DNA of 41,298 nucleotides from Actinomycetota bacterium (lineage in GTDB: Bacteria; Actinomycetota; Acidimicrobiia; IMCC26256; PALSA-610), in NCBI GenBank assembly GCA_005772765.1, contig SXIR01000168.1:1-41298 (forward strand), given 5' to 3'. A model generated the notes under the pieces. That model saw only the letters and a program-made list of their open reading frames with translations, was not told where the DNA came from and searched no databases. The translations under genes were made by a program, and so were the position numbers. Positions 1 through 8,420 of this stretch are shown piece by piece; position 1 is the stretch's first letter; the number at the start of each line of letters is the position of its first letter.

Positions 1-688
1 CGATCAGCTTGACGCCGCGCCGCCAGGCTTGGTGATAGGGCCGGGCGCCTTTGAACCCGGGAAGGAACGAGTGGTGGATATTGATCGCTCGTCCTTGCAA
101 TGCCACGCACAGTTCGTCGGAGAGGATCTGCATGTAACGGGCGAGGACGACGAGATCCACGCCGCGATCTGCAATAAGTTCGAGGAGCCGCGCTTCGGCT
201 TCGGGCTTGGTCGCGGCAGTCACCGGAACGTGGACATAGTCGAGTCCGAATCCGGCCACGAAGGATTCGAGGTCCGGGTGGTTACTGACGACACCGGCGA
301 TGTCGACGCGCAACTCGTTGGCCCGCCACCGGTACAGGAGATCGTGGAGGCAATGGTCATGCTTCGACACCATGAGCAGCACACGGGATCGGTCGGTTTC
401 GCTGCGAACGCTCAACGTTGCTCCGAGCGCGGCCGCCCGAGGCTGGAGTCGCTCGTGGACGGCCTGGGGATCGTCGTGCTCGCACTCGAAGCGGGTGCGC
501 ATGCAGAACAAACTGCTGGCCGGATCGCCGAACTGCGCGTTCTCCAAGATGTTGCCGCCACACGCAGCGATGTCGGCTGCGACCCCGGCGACGATTCCCG
601 GTGCGTCGGGACAGGCGAAGCGAAGTACGTGGATGGGCACCGTGACAACGTATCTGGCCGTGTCGCTCGATCGGGTCTTCGTCGCCAT
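1..688 (-). CDS. purU: Formyltetrahydrofolate deformylase PurU (3' end outside window)
   Basis: PurU hydrolyses 10-formyl-tetrahydrofolate to formate and THF in the cytosol, balancing one-carbon pools and supplying formate. Translating the minus strand from ATG at 688 gives 229 codons before the window edge. An N-terminal ACT-type domain (FACPDAPGIVAGVAADIA, about residues 24-41) is followed by a formyltransferase domain. The latter contains RVLLMVSKHDHCLHDLLYRW and the signature NIHHSFLPGFKGARPYHQA, which includes the catalytic Asn and His; the catalytic Asp would lie beyond the edge. The gene is divergent from the pirin gene, with only 28 bp between the start codons. The formate product gives a loose link to the formate dehydrogenase at 33.6-38 kb. 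Identity is strong; the 3' end is not seen. Confidence 0.93.
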   Translation of the reverse strand, partial: MATKTRSSDTARYVVTVPIHVLRFACPDAPGIVAGVAADIAACGGNILENAQFGDPASSLFCMRTRFECEHDDPQAVHERLQPRAAALGATLSVRSETDRSRVLLMVSKHDHCLHDLLYRWRANELRVDIAGVVSNHPDLESFVAGFGLDYVHVPVTAATKPEAEARLLELIADRGVDLVVLARYMQILSDELCVALQGRAINIHHSFLPGFKGARPYHQAWRRGVKLI

Positions 689-703
689 TGCGCGACGGTG
701 ACG

Positions 704-709
704 TAACTT
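704..709 (+). promoter_or_regulatory. -10 element TAACTT of a predicted leaderless promoter (pirin)
   Basis: TAACTT ends 7 nt before ATG 717 and there is no Shine-Dalgarno sequence, so transcription would begin at or beside the start codon. The hexamer lies in the 28-bp gap between the divergent purU and pirin genes. Confidence 0.5.
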
Positions 710-716
710 CGCGACC

Positions 717-1730
717 ATGGAGTCGCGGGTTCGCCAGACTGTTCCCTTGGGATCGCAATGGCCGACGATCGATCCGTTTCTGTTCTGCGTTCATCACATC
801 GACGCGTACCCGGCGGGTACCGCCGCGCTCGGTCCTGCAACGGGGTTGTTGGCGGGCCGCGAGATCGGGATGGACTTCGAAGGACGCGATGGTTGGCGGA
901 TGTACCACGGCGACGTCGTGCCGGGATTTCCTGCGCATCCGCACCGTGGGTTCGAAACGGTGACCTACGCACGCCAGGGGTTCATCGATCACTCCGACTC
1001 GTTGGGCGCACGTGCTCGATTCGGACGGGGCGATGTGCAGTGGATGACTGCCGGTCGCGGCGTCGTGCACTCCGAGATGTTTCCGTTGCTCGCGACCGAT
1101 GCGCCGAACCCAGCCGAACTGTTTCAGATCTGGCTGAACCTTCCTGCCTCGGACAAGATGGTGGATCCCTACTTCACGATGTTGTGGGGCGACGATCTCC
1201 TCCACGCGAACGTCGGGCACCGAGGCCGCGTGCGCTTGACCGCGATCGCCGGCGGGTTCGATGGCGCCGCGCCGCCGCCACCACCGCCGAACTCGTGGGC
1301 CGCGCGCGCCGAGGCCGACCTCGCCATCTGGCACCTCGTCTTCGAGCCCGGCGCGAACTTCACCCTGCCGGTTCCGGCCGGTTCGGAGACGGTACGAACG
1401 CTCTATACGTTCAACGGCGTGGTCGTGATCGACGACGAGAGGATCGACGCGCCAACAGCCGCGCTGCTCGCGGACTCGGTGGCGATTCCGGTGGTAGCCG
1501 GCGACGCGGGCGCAGAGTGTCTGCTCCTCCAGGGACGCCCGATCGGCGAACCGGTGGCGCGGCAGGGCCCGTTCGTGATGAACACCCGGGACGAAATTGT
1601 TGCAGCGTTCGACGACTACCGATCGACGCAGTTCGGTGGATGGCCGTGGGAGCGTGCCGACCCCGTCCACGGACCCGAAGCTCGCCGTTTCGTCGACCTC
1701 CCCGCGCCGCCTGGTTCCGGCGTCCGCTGA
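717..1730 (+). CDS. Pirin family protein
   Basis: A 337-residue bicupin of the pirin family. These are cytosolic non-haem iron proteins; some members act as quercetin dioxygenases, others as redox-sensitive transcription cofactors. The pirin core is clear: HPHRGFETVTY with metal ligands H74 and H76, then GDVQWMTAGRGVVHSEM with H118 and E120. All four expected ligands are present. A proline-rich linker (PPPPPPN, about residue 183) precedes the C-terminal cupin. The start is ATG 717, supported by a leaderless-type -10 hexamer 7 nt upstream. The downstream neighbour is convergent, so this is probably a single-gene transcript. Family assignment is firm; the substrate is unknown. Confidence 0.9.
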   Translation: MESRVRQTVPLGSQWPTIDPFLFCVHHIDAYPAGTAALGPATGLLAGREIGMDFEGRDGWRMYHGDVVPGFPAHPHRGFETVTYARQGFIDHSDSLGARARFGRGDVQWMTAGRGVVHSEMFPLLATDAPNPAELFQIWLNLPASDKMVDPYFTMLWGDDLLHANVGHRGRVRLTAIAGGFDGAAPPPPPPNSWAARAEADLAIWHLVFEPGANFTLPVPAGSETVRTLYTFNGVVVIDDERIDAPTAALLADSVAIPVVAGDAGAECLLLQGRPIGEPVARQGPFVMNTRDEIVAAFDDYRSTQFGGWPWERADPVHGPEARRFVDLPAPPGSGVR

Positions 1731-1784
1731 TCGACCCGCACGCGGCGCCGTCCGTCGAACCGCTGGGTCCCTCTTCGCGGTTGG

Positions 1785-2570
1785 TCAGTCGAGGTCGGGG
1801 AACCAGAGCGCGCCGTTGATGTGGCTACCGCCGTCCGCGAAGATCGTGTTCCCGGTGACATAGCGAGCATCTTCGCTCGCGAGAAACAGCGCGACTGGCG
1901 CGATGTCGTCGTCGCAGTCGCCGATGCGACCCATCGGGTTCGATGCATCCGCCGCGGCCTGGAGTTCGGGATGCTCGCCCATGACCCGGCGGAACGCGGC
2001 CGACTTCGCCGCGGGGCACAAGACATTGCACACGATGCCCGTCGACGCCCACTCGCGTGCCGCGGTGCGGGTCGCGGCCCGAAGCGCTTCCTTTGCCGTG
2101 TTGTACTCGAGGGTGCCCATGTGGGCGTTCACTCCGTTGAGCGAACACAGATTGATGATCCGGCCGTATTGCTGGTCACGCATCGGATTGAATGCGGCTT
2201 GCATCGCCCACAACGGTCCGCGGAAGCCCACCGCGAGACCATGGTCGATGAGTGCGTCGGTCTTGCGTTCGACGCGGCTGATCTCGCCGCCTCCCCACGC
2301 GTTGTTGACGAGAATGTCGAGCCGACCGAACTGCGCGACCGCGGTTGCGACCATGGCTTCGTTCTCGGCACGCTGGGCGACGTCAGTGCGCTGGAACACC
2401 GCGTGGCCGCCGGCGGCGGTGATCTCGTCGACGATCGCCATGCCGATCGACTCGCGCAGTTCGGCCACGACAACTGCGGCGCCTTCGGCGGCGAAGCGCC
2501 GCGCGATGGCCGCTCCAATGCCCTCCCCAGATCCGGTGACGATCGCAACTCGCTGATCGAGGCGTCCCAT
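1785..2570 (-). CDS. SDR family NAD(P)-dependent oxidoreductase
   Basis: A classical short-chain dehydrogenase/reductase of 261 residues, predicted to interconvert an alcohol or hydroxyacyl substrate and its ketone using NAD(P). Visible motifs are the Rossmann glycine motif TGSGEGIG near residue 12, NNAWGG (the NNAG position), a catalytic Ser in INLCSLNG and the YxxxK pair in EYNTAKEA. The C-terminus has the usual substrate-loop and FADGG features. The start ATG 2570 has a Shine-Dalgarno sequence (AAGGAG) 9 nt upstream, unlike the leaderless genes nearby. It lies 70 bp after thrH on the same strand and could be its operon partner. The substrate cannot be read from the sequence. Confidence 0.88.
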   Translation of the reverse strand: MGRLDQRVAIVTGSGEGIGAAIARRFAAEGAAVVVAELRESIGMAIVDEITAAGGHAVFQRTDVAQRAENEAMVATAVAQFGRLDILVNNAWGGGEISRVERKTDALIDHGLAVGFRGPLWAMQAAFNPMRDQQYGRIINLCSLNGVNAHMGTLEYNTAKEALRAATRTAAREWASTGIVCNVLCPAAKSAAFRRVMGEHPELQAAADASNPMGRIGDCDDDIAPVALFLASEDARYVTGNTIFADGGSHINGALWFPDLD

Positions 2571-2640
2571 GTGCTCGTACTCCTTGGTCTGAGGTCACAG
2601 CGGCCGCGGCGCGCAGCCCCGCAGGCGGAGTCGCGCGGCG

Positions 2641-3267
2641 TCAGACGCCGAGATGGTTCCGCAGTTCGTCGTACTCGGTGCACGACGGGAACTGCGGGAA
2701 CTCCTCGATGACATTCGGCGGTGAACGAAACAGGATGCCGCGGTCCGCGGCACCGAGCATCGCAGTGTCGTTGTAGGAGTCGCCGGCCGCGATCACGCGG
2801 TAGTTCAGCGACTGGAGGGCCTCCACAGCGTGACGCTTCTGATCGGGTTGACGGAGCGTGTAGTCGACGATGCGCTCGGTCTCGTCGACGACGAGACGGT
2901 GGCACAGCAACGTCGGCCAACCCAACTGACGCATCAGGGGCTGGGCAAACTGCTCGAAGGTGTCGGAGAGAATCATCACCTGCGTGCATGCGCGGAGCGA
3001 GTCGAGAAACGCGCACGCCCCAGGTTCGGGGCTGAGCGTGGCGATGACCGCTTGGATGTCGCTGAGCTTTAGTCCGTGTCGGTCGAGGATCGCGAGCCGC
3101 CCGCGCATCAACACGTCGTAGTCCGGTTCATCGCGCGTTGTGCGCTGCAACTCGGCGATTCCGGTGCGCTCCGCTACCGCGATCCAGATCTCGGGAACGA
3201 GGACCCCTTCGAGGTCGAGGGTGACGATGGTCTGCTGTGATTCGGCCATGGCGTGCAGTGTCGTCAT
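2641..3267 (-). CDS. thrH: ThrH: phosphoserine phosphatase / homoserine phosphotransferase (HAD family)
   Basis: HAD-superfamily enzyme of the ThrH type, which dephosphorylates phosphoserine and can transfer the phosphate to homoserine. It matches the remembered Pseudomonas ThrH over nearly its full length: LDLEGVLVPEIWIA (nucleophile D17, second acid E19), TRDEPDYDVLM, HGLKLSDIQ, ILSDTF (motif II), QPLMRQLGWPTLLCH, RVIAAGDSYNDTAML (motif IV) and EFPQFP near the end. ATG 3267 overlaps the TGA of the upstream DUF3054 gene as ATGA, suggesting translational coupling. An internal ATG at 3249 (MAESQQ) aligns better with the family N-terminus and is a real alternative. Identity is firm; the start is uncertain. 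Confidence 0.88.
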   Translation of the reverse strand: MTTLHAMAESQQTIVTLDLEGVLVPEIWIAVAERTGIAELQRTTRDEPDYDVLMRGRLAILDRHGLKLSDIQAVIATLSPEPGACAFLDSLRACTQVMILSDTFEQFAQPLMRQLGWPTLLCHRLVVDETERIVDYTLRQPDQKRHAVEALQSLNYRVIAAGDSYNDTAMLGAADRGILFRSPPNVIEEFPQFPSCTEYDELRNHLGV

Positions 3268-3629
3268 CCGGTGGGGTCGGAAGCGAACCGAGGAAACCAA
3301 CGCTGCACGACGAGGCGCCAGCCGACGAACAGCGCGGTGACCATCACGGCACTGACGATGATGAACGCGACGGCCGTTCCGCGTTCGAAGACCAGGTTGC
3401 GGAGGGTCTGACCGACACCGACCGTCACGATGGCGAGGTGGACGCCAGTACTCGGCTTCGTCGGTGCTCGCCATGCGCACAGCACGGCCCAGGCGACGCC
3501 GAGCGCGATGAGGAAGGGCGCGGCGATCTCAACGACTTCGCCGATGCCCCCACCTTCGTCGTGGGAGCGACGTCCCAAGGCAACGAACACAACGATGGCC
3601 GCAACGTCGAACAGCGGTGCGATGGGCAT
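3264..3629 (-). CDS. DUF3054 family small membrane protein
   Basis: A 121-residue integral membrane protein of the DUF3054 family, recognised by ALGRRSHDEGGG near the N-terminus followed by four hydrophobic segments (roughly residues 6-18, 32-52, 63-80 and 92-112). Function is unknown. The open frame extends further upstream, but a TAGCCT hexamer 7 nt before ATG 3629 fits leaderless transcription, and members of this family usually begin just before the first membrane segment. ATG 3650 and ATG 3668 are alternatives. The stop overlaps the thrH start by 4 bp, so the two are likely co-expressed. Confidence 0.75.
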   Translation of the reverse strand: MPIAPLFDVAAIVVFVALGRRSHDEGGGIGEVVEIAAPFLIALGVAWAVLCAWRAPTKPSTGVHLAIVTVGVGQTLRNLVFERGTAVAFIIVSAVMVTALFVGWRLVVQRWFPRFASDPTG

Positions 3630-3636
3630 CGCGGCG

Positions 3637-3642
3637 AGGCTA
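3637..3642 (-). promoter_or_regulatory. -10 element TAGCCT of a predicted leaderless promoter (DUF3054 gene)
   Basis: On the minus strand TAGCCT ends 7 nt before ATG 3629. It is the main reason for preferring that start over the upstream ATGs. Confidence 0.45.
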
Positions 3643-3738
3643 GGCCCCATCGAGGGTCGACGATTCATGGAACGCAGCCTCCGCCGGTCATCGGCCCGCC
3701 GGGTCGTGTTCGGCTCGCGGATCGCGAGCCGGATCGAG

Positions 3739-5145
3739 TCAACGCAGACGAGGGGCGTGGCGGGGCCACGGACACGCCTGTTCGAAGATGCGGCCGAGGC
3801 GGAGGCAGACGTCCTCGCGGTAACGATCTGCGGTGACCATGAGCCCGACGGGCAACCCCGAACGAGTTCGTCCCGCTGGCAGCGAGATCGCCGGCAGGTT
3901 CGCCAGGTTGGCGAGCATCGCCAGGACGACCCCCATGCCGCCGTGGGTCGGTTGTCCGGCCACGTCGGTCGGCATGGGGCCCTCGGCCGCAAACGCCGGA
4001 ATCGACGTCGCCGGCGTCACCAACACGTCGATGTCGTCGAAGAGCGCCGCCACTTGTGCCACCAGTTCGCGCCGGGCGCGATGGACTGCGGCGAGCTTTG
4101 GCACCGTGACGGTCGCGGCGCGCTCCCAGCCAGGTCGCACCAACGGATCGAGTTCGTCGAGGCGATCGGGGAAACGATCTTGAGGGATGTCGACCCACAT
4201 GTCGGCTGACTCCATCCGCGAGTAAGTCGCGATGTAGTCGTCGAAGTCGATCGTGACCGGTCGTAGGTCGAGGTCGGCCGCGGCAACGAGTTCGCGCATC
4301 GCGGCTTCGACAATCGTCGCCACTTCGTCGTCGACGAGCGCGAAACCGAGATCGACCGACCAACCCACGCGAAGGCCGGCGACGTCGAGCTGGTCGGTGG
4401 CCACGGCGTAACGCACGTCGGTCGGGGGGAGCGCAGTGCGGTCGCGCCGGTCCGGGCCGGCCATGACGTCGAGCAACAACGCAGTGTCTGCAATCGTGGT
4501 TGCGAGTGCACCGACGACCGCGTTCTGTGCGAGGTGGGTCACGCCGAACGTCGGAATCCGACCGTAGGTCGGTTTGAGTCCGGGCAGACCGCAGAAGGTC
4601 GCCGGAGTGCGGATCGATCCACCGCCGTCGGATGCGGTGCCGAACGGGAGCGTGCCCGCGCTGACCGCAGCTGCGGTGCCGCCGCTCGAGCCTCCGGGTG
4701 TGCACCGTGGGTTCCACGGGTTGCGCGTCACACCCAATGCAGGACTTGCGGTGTAGGCCCACGCGCCGAACTCGGGCGCGGTCGTCTTGCCGACAGCGAT
4801 TGCCCCTGCCCGGCGGAGCCGCCCGACGTGGATGTCGTCGCGATCGACCGGCGGTTCGCCGACGAACCACCGGCTTCCTCGCGTGGTCGGCATCCCTGCG
4901 CAGTCTTCGAGATCCTTCACCGCGAACGGGACCCCGGCCAACGGACCGAGCGCTTCCCCCCGGGCCCGCGAGTGGTCGAGGCGGTCGGCGGCGAGGCGAG
5001 CGCCGTCGGGGTCGACGAACGAGAACGCGTGCAGGACGGGCTCCACGGCGGCAATCTCGGTCAGTGTGTCGTCGACGAGTTCGAGCGCGCTGACCCGGCC
5101 TTCGGCGAACGCTCGGGCCGCGTCGACGACGCTCCAGTCAGCCAT
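3739..5145 (-). CDS. Amidase signature family hydrolase
   Basis: A 468-residue amidase-signature enzyme that hydrolyses a C-N amide bond. The Ser-cisSer-Lys triad is visible: K77 in PFAVKDLE, S153 in [11 protein letters not shown] and S177 in [11 protein letters not shown], with spacings that match fatty-acid amide hydrolase-type enzymes. The N-terminal pattern ([20 protein letters not shown]) is typical of stand-alone amidases as well as GatA. No gatB or gatC neighbour is present, so a tRNA amidotransferase role is unlikely. ATG 5145 has TAGCGT 7 nt upstream. It sits between a thiolase-like gene and a DUF3054-thrH pair on the same strand. The substrate is unknown. Confidence 0.9.
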   Translation of the reverse strand: MADWSVVDAARAFAEGRVSALELVDDTLTEIAAVEPVLHAFSFVDPDGARLAADRLDHSRARGEALGPLAGVPFAVKDLEDCAGMPTTRGSRWFVGEPPVDRDDIHVGRLRRAGAIAVGKTTAPEFGAWAYTASPALGVTRNPWNPRCTPGGSSGGTAAAVSAGTLPFGTASDGGGSIRTPATFCGLPGLKPTYGRIPTFGVTHLAQNAVVGALATTIADTALLLDVMAGPDRRDRTALPPTDVRYAVATDQLDVAGLRVGWSVDLGFALVDDEVATIVEAAMRELVAAADLDLRPVTIDFDDYIATYSRMESADMWVDIPQDRFPDRLDELDPLVRPGWERAATVTVPKLAAVHRARRELVAQVAALFDDIDVLVTPATSIPAFAAEGPMPTDVAGQPTHGGMGVVLAMLANLANLPAISLPAGRTRSGLPVGLMVTADRYREDVCLRLGRIFEQACPWPRHAPRLR

Positions 5146-5152
5146 CGTGATG

Positions 5153-5158
5153 ACGCTA
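5153..5158 (-). promoter_or_regulatory. -10 element TAGCGT of a predicted leaderless promoter (amidase)
   Basis: On the minus strand TAGCGT ends 7 nt before ATG 5145, and no ribosome-binding site is seen. Confidence 0.5.
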
Positions 5159-5205
5159 TGCGCCGAAGTCCGGTCGCGCCCGGGTCCGTGGATGGCTCGG
5201 CCGGC

Positions 5206-6675
5206 TCAGGCGACGGTCGCTGCGGTGCCGTCGACCTGGATCGCGCGGCCGATGAGTTCATCGGTCAAGGCCGCACGAGCGGCGTCGGGATCGCTGATGA
5301 TGGCGACAACCCGGTCGCCATCGGGGGTGTCGCCGATCACGACAGCTTCGAGCCCGGACTGGCCCGTTCGGACGGTATAGGTCGCGACGATCGCTGGACC
5401 GACGTAGCCCTCGATCACGTTGCGGAGTTCGGTCGCACTTGCGGCCGCTTCGGCCAGGTCGGCCAGCAATGGGGCGCGTTCGCCTGGGTCACATGACCAG
5501 ATCGCCAGACCCGGCTTCGTGAGCAGCCCGCTCACGGTCGTGACCAAACCGAGCTGACCGGGATCGGTACGGAGCCGCTGCACCATTGCGGCCGTGGCTT
5601 GGAACACGACGTTGTTGAACGGTCCGCCGGCGAACGGCATACCACCGGTCATCGTGGGTGTGCGATCGAGTGCGAGGCCGAGCTCGCGTTGTTGGATGCG
5701 AACGGCTGCGGGAAAGCAGCTGTACAACTCGACGAGCTCGATGTCGGCGAGACGGACGCCCAGGTGAGCCTCGGCCGCGTGCCCGAGCACGTTCATCGCC
5801 GGCCAGCGGTGTAACGCGGCGCGCTTCGACAGCGACACACTGTGACTCGACTCCAACGAGACGAGTGGGTACACCCGCCGCTCGGACTCGATTCCCAACT
5901 CGTCGGCGAGCCGACGCGAACAAAGGAGCAGCGCGCCCGCTTGATCGACACTCCAATGCGTTGCGTGCCACTTGTTGTACGGGAACGCGAGCATTCGGTT
6001 GTCAGGTTCGGGGTCACGGAGTTGCTCGGCCGAGCGGCCCGCGGCGAAGGCGGCCGCAGGGTTGGTGAGGGCGACGCCGTCGAAGCGCGACCACAGCGTG
6101 TCGATCTCCGCGGTGTGCGCGGGGATGCTGCGACCCTCGGCGGCTCGTACAGCGTTGTCGATGGCTGCGTACTGCTGCACCGGAACCACGAATCCGATCG
6201 CAAGCTCAGCTGCGGCGACGATCTCGCTGAGGGGCGTTTGGACCTCGTCGGGCGTGGTGCCCGTGTCGCCTGCGGACGGCAGCGTGATGCCGGCTCGCCG
6301 GGCGCGGTCGTCGCGAGCCTTCGCCTCGCCTCCGACGACGAGTGCCGCCTCGACGTCGCCGCGATTGATCGCCGTCAGTGCTTGGTCGATCAGCGCCTGC
6401 TGGGGAATGCCGAGCTGCACAAAGACGCTGCGGGCGTTGGGCGCTCCGATGGCGCGGGCGATCGATCGACCTGCATCGGGAGCGCGCCAGGTTCCCTGGC
6501 TCACGTACACCCGGCCTACCCGCGCCAACAACCCGTTCACGCCCGAGTCGGCTCCCGCCGCCTTCGCTGCGTCGATCATGAGGTGTACTGCGTCGACGCC
6601 CTCGCCCGGCGCGCGGTCCTGCATCGCGGTACCAACCCCGACGAGCAGGCCAGCATTGGCGTCGGCAGCGGCCAT
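5206..6675 (-). CDS. Type-1 thiolase-like protein (acetyl-CoA acetyltransferase fold)
   Basis: A 489-residue protein of the thiolase superfamily, most like the actinobacterial type-1 thiolase-like proteins. It has thiolase-type segments (ALTAINRGDVEAALVVGGEAKA; NVLGHAAEAHLGV; VELYSCFPAAVRIQQ; MTGGMPFAGGPFNN) and an extra C-terminal OB-like domain from about residue 410. At the position of the usual nucleophilic Cys the sequence reads VQLGIPQQALIDQAL, without Cys, so classical Claisen or thiolytic chemistry is doubtful. A CoA- or lipid-binding role, or modified chemistry, is possible. Upstream of ATG 6675 is only a weak -10-like CAGACT. The gene is divergent from an SDR with a 47-bp gap. Fold assignment is good; activity is uncertain. 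Confidence 0.8.
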   Translation of the reverse strand: MAAADANAGLLVGVGTAMQDRAPGEGVDAVHLMIDAAKAAGADSGVNGLLARVGRVYVSQGTWRAPDAGRSIARAIGAPNARSVFVQLGIPQQALIDQALTAINRGDVEAALVVGGEAKARDDRARRAGITLPSAGDTGTTPDEVQTPLSEIVAAAELAIGFVVPVQQYAAIDNAVRAAEGRSIPAHTAEIDTLWSRFDGVALTNPAAAFAAGRSAEQLRDPEPDNRMLAFPYNKWHATHWSVDQAGALLLCSRRLADELGIESERRVYPLVSLESSHSVSLSKRAALHRWPAMNVLGHAAEAHLGVRLADIELVELYSCFPAAVRIQQRELGLALDRTPTMTGGMPFAGGPFNNVVFQATAAMVQRLRTDPGQLGLVTTVSGLLTKPGLAIWSCDPGERAPLLADLAEAAASATELRNVIEGYVGPAIVATYTVRTGQSGLEAVVIGDTPDGDRVVAIISDPDAARAALTDELIGRAIQVDGTAATVA

Positions 6676-6722
6676 GCGTGCCAGTCTGGACGTTCGAGCG
6701 TCGATCGAGCGAATGAGGCGAC

Positions 6723-7508
6723 ATGTCCGAACGGGTTGCGGTAGTCACCGGGGGCGGCGGCGGGATCGGCCGCGCGACGGTCGAGCGGCTCCGGCGAGAC
6801 GGTCGCGCCGTCGTCTTTGCCGAACTCGACGCCGATCGAGCCGAGGCAACCGCCCAGGCGACGGGCGCGACGCCGGTCGTTGCCGATGTCGCGACTCCAG
6901 ACGGTGTCGCTGCACTCGTGGCTGCGGTCGACAGTCGGTACCCAGCCATCGACGCATTGGTGAACAACGTCGGCCACTACCTCGCTCCGACACCGTTCGC
7001 GAAGAGTTCGCCGGCGCATTGGGACGCGCTCGATGCAATCAACCTCCGTCACGTGTTCGCCGTGACGCACGCACTCCTGCCGAAGTTGCTCGCTCGTGGG
7101 GGTTCGATCGTGAATGTGTCGTCGGTCGAGGGACTGCGGGGCTATCCGGTCGACCCGGTCTACGCCGCCTACAAAGCCGCCGTGATCCACTTCACGCGTT
7201 CGCTCGCGCTCGAACTCGGCGGTCGCGGTGTCCGGGTCAACGCGGTTGGCCCGGACATCACCCAGTCGTTGCAAGTGGACTACTCGACCGTGCCCGTCGA
7301 GCTCGAGGACCGTTGGAAGATCTGGGCCCCGATCGGTCGGCCGGGCACTCCCGAAGACCAGGCCGGTGTGATCGCATTCCTCGTTTCGGACGATGCGGCG
7401 TTCGTCACCGGACACTGCATTCCGACCGACGGGGGCACGCTCGCCGGGGGCGGCTGGTTTCGGATCCCGGGGACCGGGCGTTGGACCAACCGTCCGACGA
7501 ATCCCTGA
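6723..7508 (+). CDS. SDR family NAD(P)-dependent oxidoreductase
   Basis: A classical 261-residue SDR. Motifs seen: TGGGGGIG at residues 9-16, NNVG (NNAG position), VNVSSVEG with the catalytic Ser, YAAYKAA with the YxxxK pair, RVNAVGPDIT and TDGGTLAGGGW at the C-terminus. It is likely cytosolic and acts on a hydroxyacyl or cyclic-alcohol substrate that cannot be specified. It is divergent from the thiolase-like gene, which hints at shared acyl-CoA metabolism. No clear -10 hexamer or strong Shine-Dalgarno precedes ATG 6723. Confidence 0.88.
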   Translation: MSERVAVVTGGGGGIGRATVERLRRDGRAVVFAELDADRAEATAQATGATPVVADVATPDGVAALVAAVDSRYPAIDALVNNVGHYLAPTPFAKSSPAHWDALDAINLRHVFAVTHALLPKLLARGGSIVNVSSVEGLRGYPVDPVYAAYKAAVIHFTRSLALELGGRGVRVNAVGPDITQSLQVDYSTVPVELEDRWKIWAPIGRPGTPEDQAGVIAFLVSDDAAFVTGHCIPTDGGTLAGGGWFRIPGTGRWTNRPTNP

Positions 7509-7539
7509 CGGTTCGGCGTGTGCCGAGACGGGATTCGAG

Positions 7540-8352
7540 TCAGGTCTCGAGATCGAGGGTGATGCGGCCCGTTGTGAGCCCACCCATGGTGCCGCCGTCG
7601 GTGACGAGGTTCTCGCCGTTGACATAACTCGCGGCCGGCGAGTTCAAGAAGATGCACGCGTAGGCCTGTTCTTCGGGTGTCGAGCGACGGCCGAGTCCCC
7701 GTGCGAACAGGTCGATGAGTTGGGCACCCGCAAAGTCCTCGAACGCTGACATCATCGGCGAGTCGGTCGGGCCGGGGCTGATGCAGTTGAGTCGAACCCC
7801 GCGCTGCGCGAAATCGTGGGCCGCGTGCAATGTCCAGGTGATCAGCGCTTCCTTGCTCGGTGCATAGCCGCTGTTGATGGCCTGCGGGTTGGCCTCGCAC
7901 CACGCCTTTGCGCCATCGAAGCCCGCGGTCTCGACCAACGGCATCCACTTGGCGATGTTCTGGAGGTACGCGGCCCCGGCGGTCGAGGCGATGCTCACGA
8001 TTGCGCTGCCTGCCGGCATGCGCGGCGCGCACAATTCGCTCAGATGCCGTGCCGCTGCGAAGTTCACGAGCATGGTGTCGAGATCGGGGAACGGGTGACC
8101 GGGAAGGCCGGCGCAGTTGAAGAGCGCGTGCAGGTCACCGTCGATGTTCGCCATGGCCGCCGCAGTTGCGTCCGGGTCGCGCAGGTCGGGGGACTGGTAC
8201 GACGCCACCGGCACCGGCGGTTCCTTCAGATCGAGCACGTGGACCTCGGCTCCGAGGTCGACGAGTTCGCGGACTGCCGCCGCACCCATTCCCGCGCCGC
8301 CACCGCCGCTGACGACGCATCGTCGACCTTCATAACTCCACACGTTGACCAT
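7540..8352 (-). CDS. SDR family oxidoreductase (3-alpha-hydroxysteroid-dehydrogenase-like)
   Basis: A 270-residue SDR with a slightly divergent cofactor motif (SGGGGAGMG, residues 15-23), FNCAGLPG in place of NNAG, a catalytic Ser in IVSIASTAG and a late YxxxK (GYAPSKEAL). The long insert between Ser and Tyr (QNIAKWMPLVETAGFDGAKA) resembles the substrate-lid arrangement of bacterial 3-alpha-hydroxysteroid/carbonyl reductases. That resemblance suggests a bulky alicyclic substrate but does not prove it. ATG 8352 has TACGCT 7 nt upstream. A 13-bp tandem direct repeat lies just beyond the expected -35 region (8391-8420). Confidence 0.85.
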   Translation of the reverse strand: MVNVWSYEGRRCVVSGGGGAGMGAAAVRELVDLGAEVHVLDLKEPPVPVASYQSPDLRDPDATAAAMANIDGDLHALFNCAGLPGHPFPDLDTMLVNFAAARHLSELCAPRMPAGSAIVSIASTAGAAYLQNIAKWMPLVETAGFDGAKAWCEANPQAINSGYAPSKEALITWTLHAAHDFAQRGVRLNCISPGPTDSPMMSAFEDFAGAQLIDLFARGLGRRSTPEEQAYACIFLNSPAASYVNGENLVTDGGTMGGLTTGRITLDLET

Positions 8353-8359
8353 GGCGCGC

Positions 8360-8365
8360 AGCGTA
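8360..8365 (-). promoter_or_regulatory. -10 element TACGCT of a predicted leaderless promoter (SDR at 7540-8352)
   Basis: On the minus strand TACGCT ends 7 nt before ATG 8352, with no Shine-Dalgarno sequence. Confidence 0.5.
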
Positions 8366-8390
8366 GATCGGCTGTCCCATCGGGTGTCGC

Positions 8391-8420
8391 CGATGTCAGT
8401 GGTTCTGCGATGTCAGTGGT
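8391..8420. repeat. Tandem direct repeat of CGATGTCAGTGGT
   Basis: Two exact 13-bp copies, at 8391-8403 and 8408-8420, separated by 4 bp (17-bp period). They lie about 40-70 bp upstream of the predicted transcription start of the SDR at 7540-8352 and end on the stop codon of the next SDR. The location suits an activator site, but a chance or slippage duplication is equally possible. Confidence 0.5.

Noticed and set aside
1758-1782. AACCGC/GCGGTT inverted repeat between pirin and the convergent SDR as a terminator
   Set aside because: Only 6 bp of stem with a 13-nt loop and no T-tract, which is within chance for this composition.
3739-5145. GatA subunit of Glu-tRNA(Gln) amidotransferase
   Set aside because: No gatB or gatC nearby, and the N-terminal region resembles stand-alone amidases. 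General amidase is the safer call.
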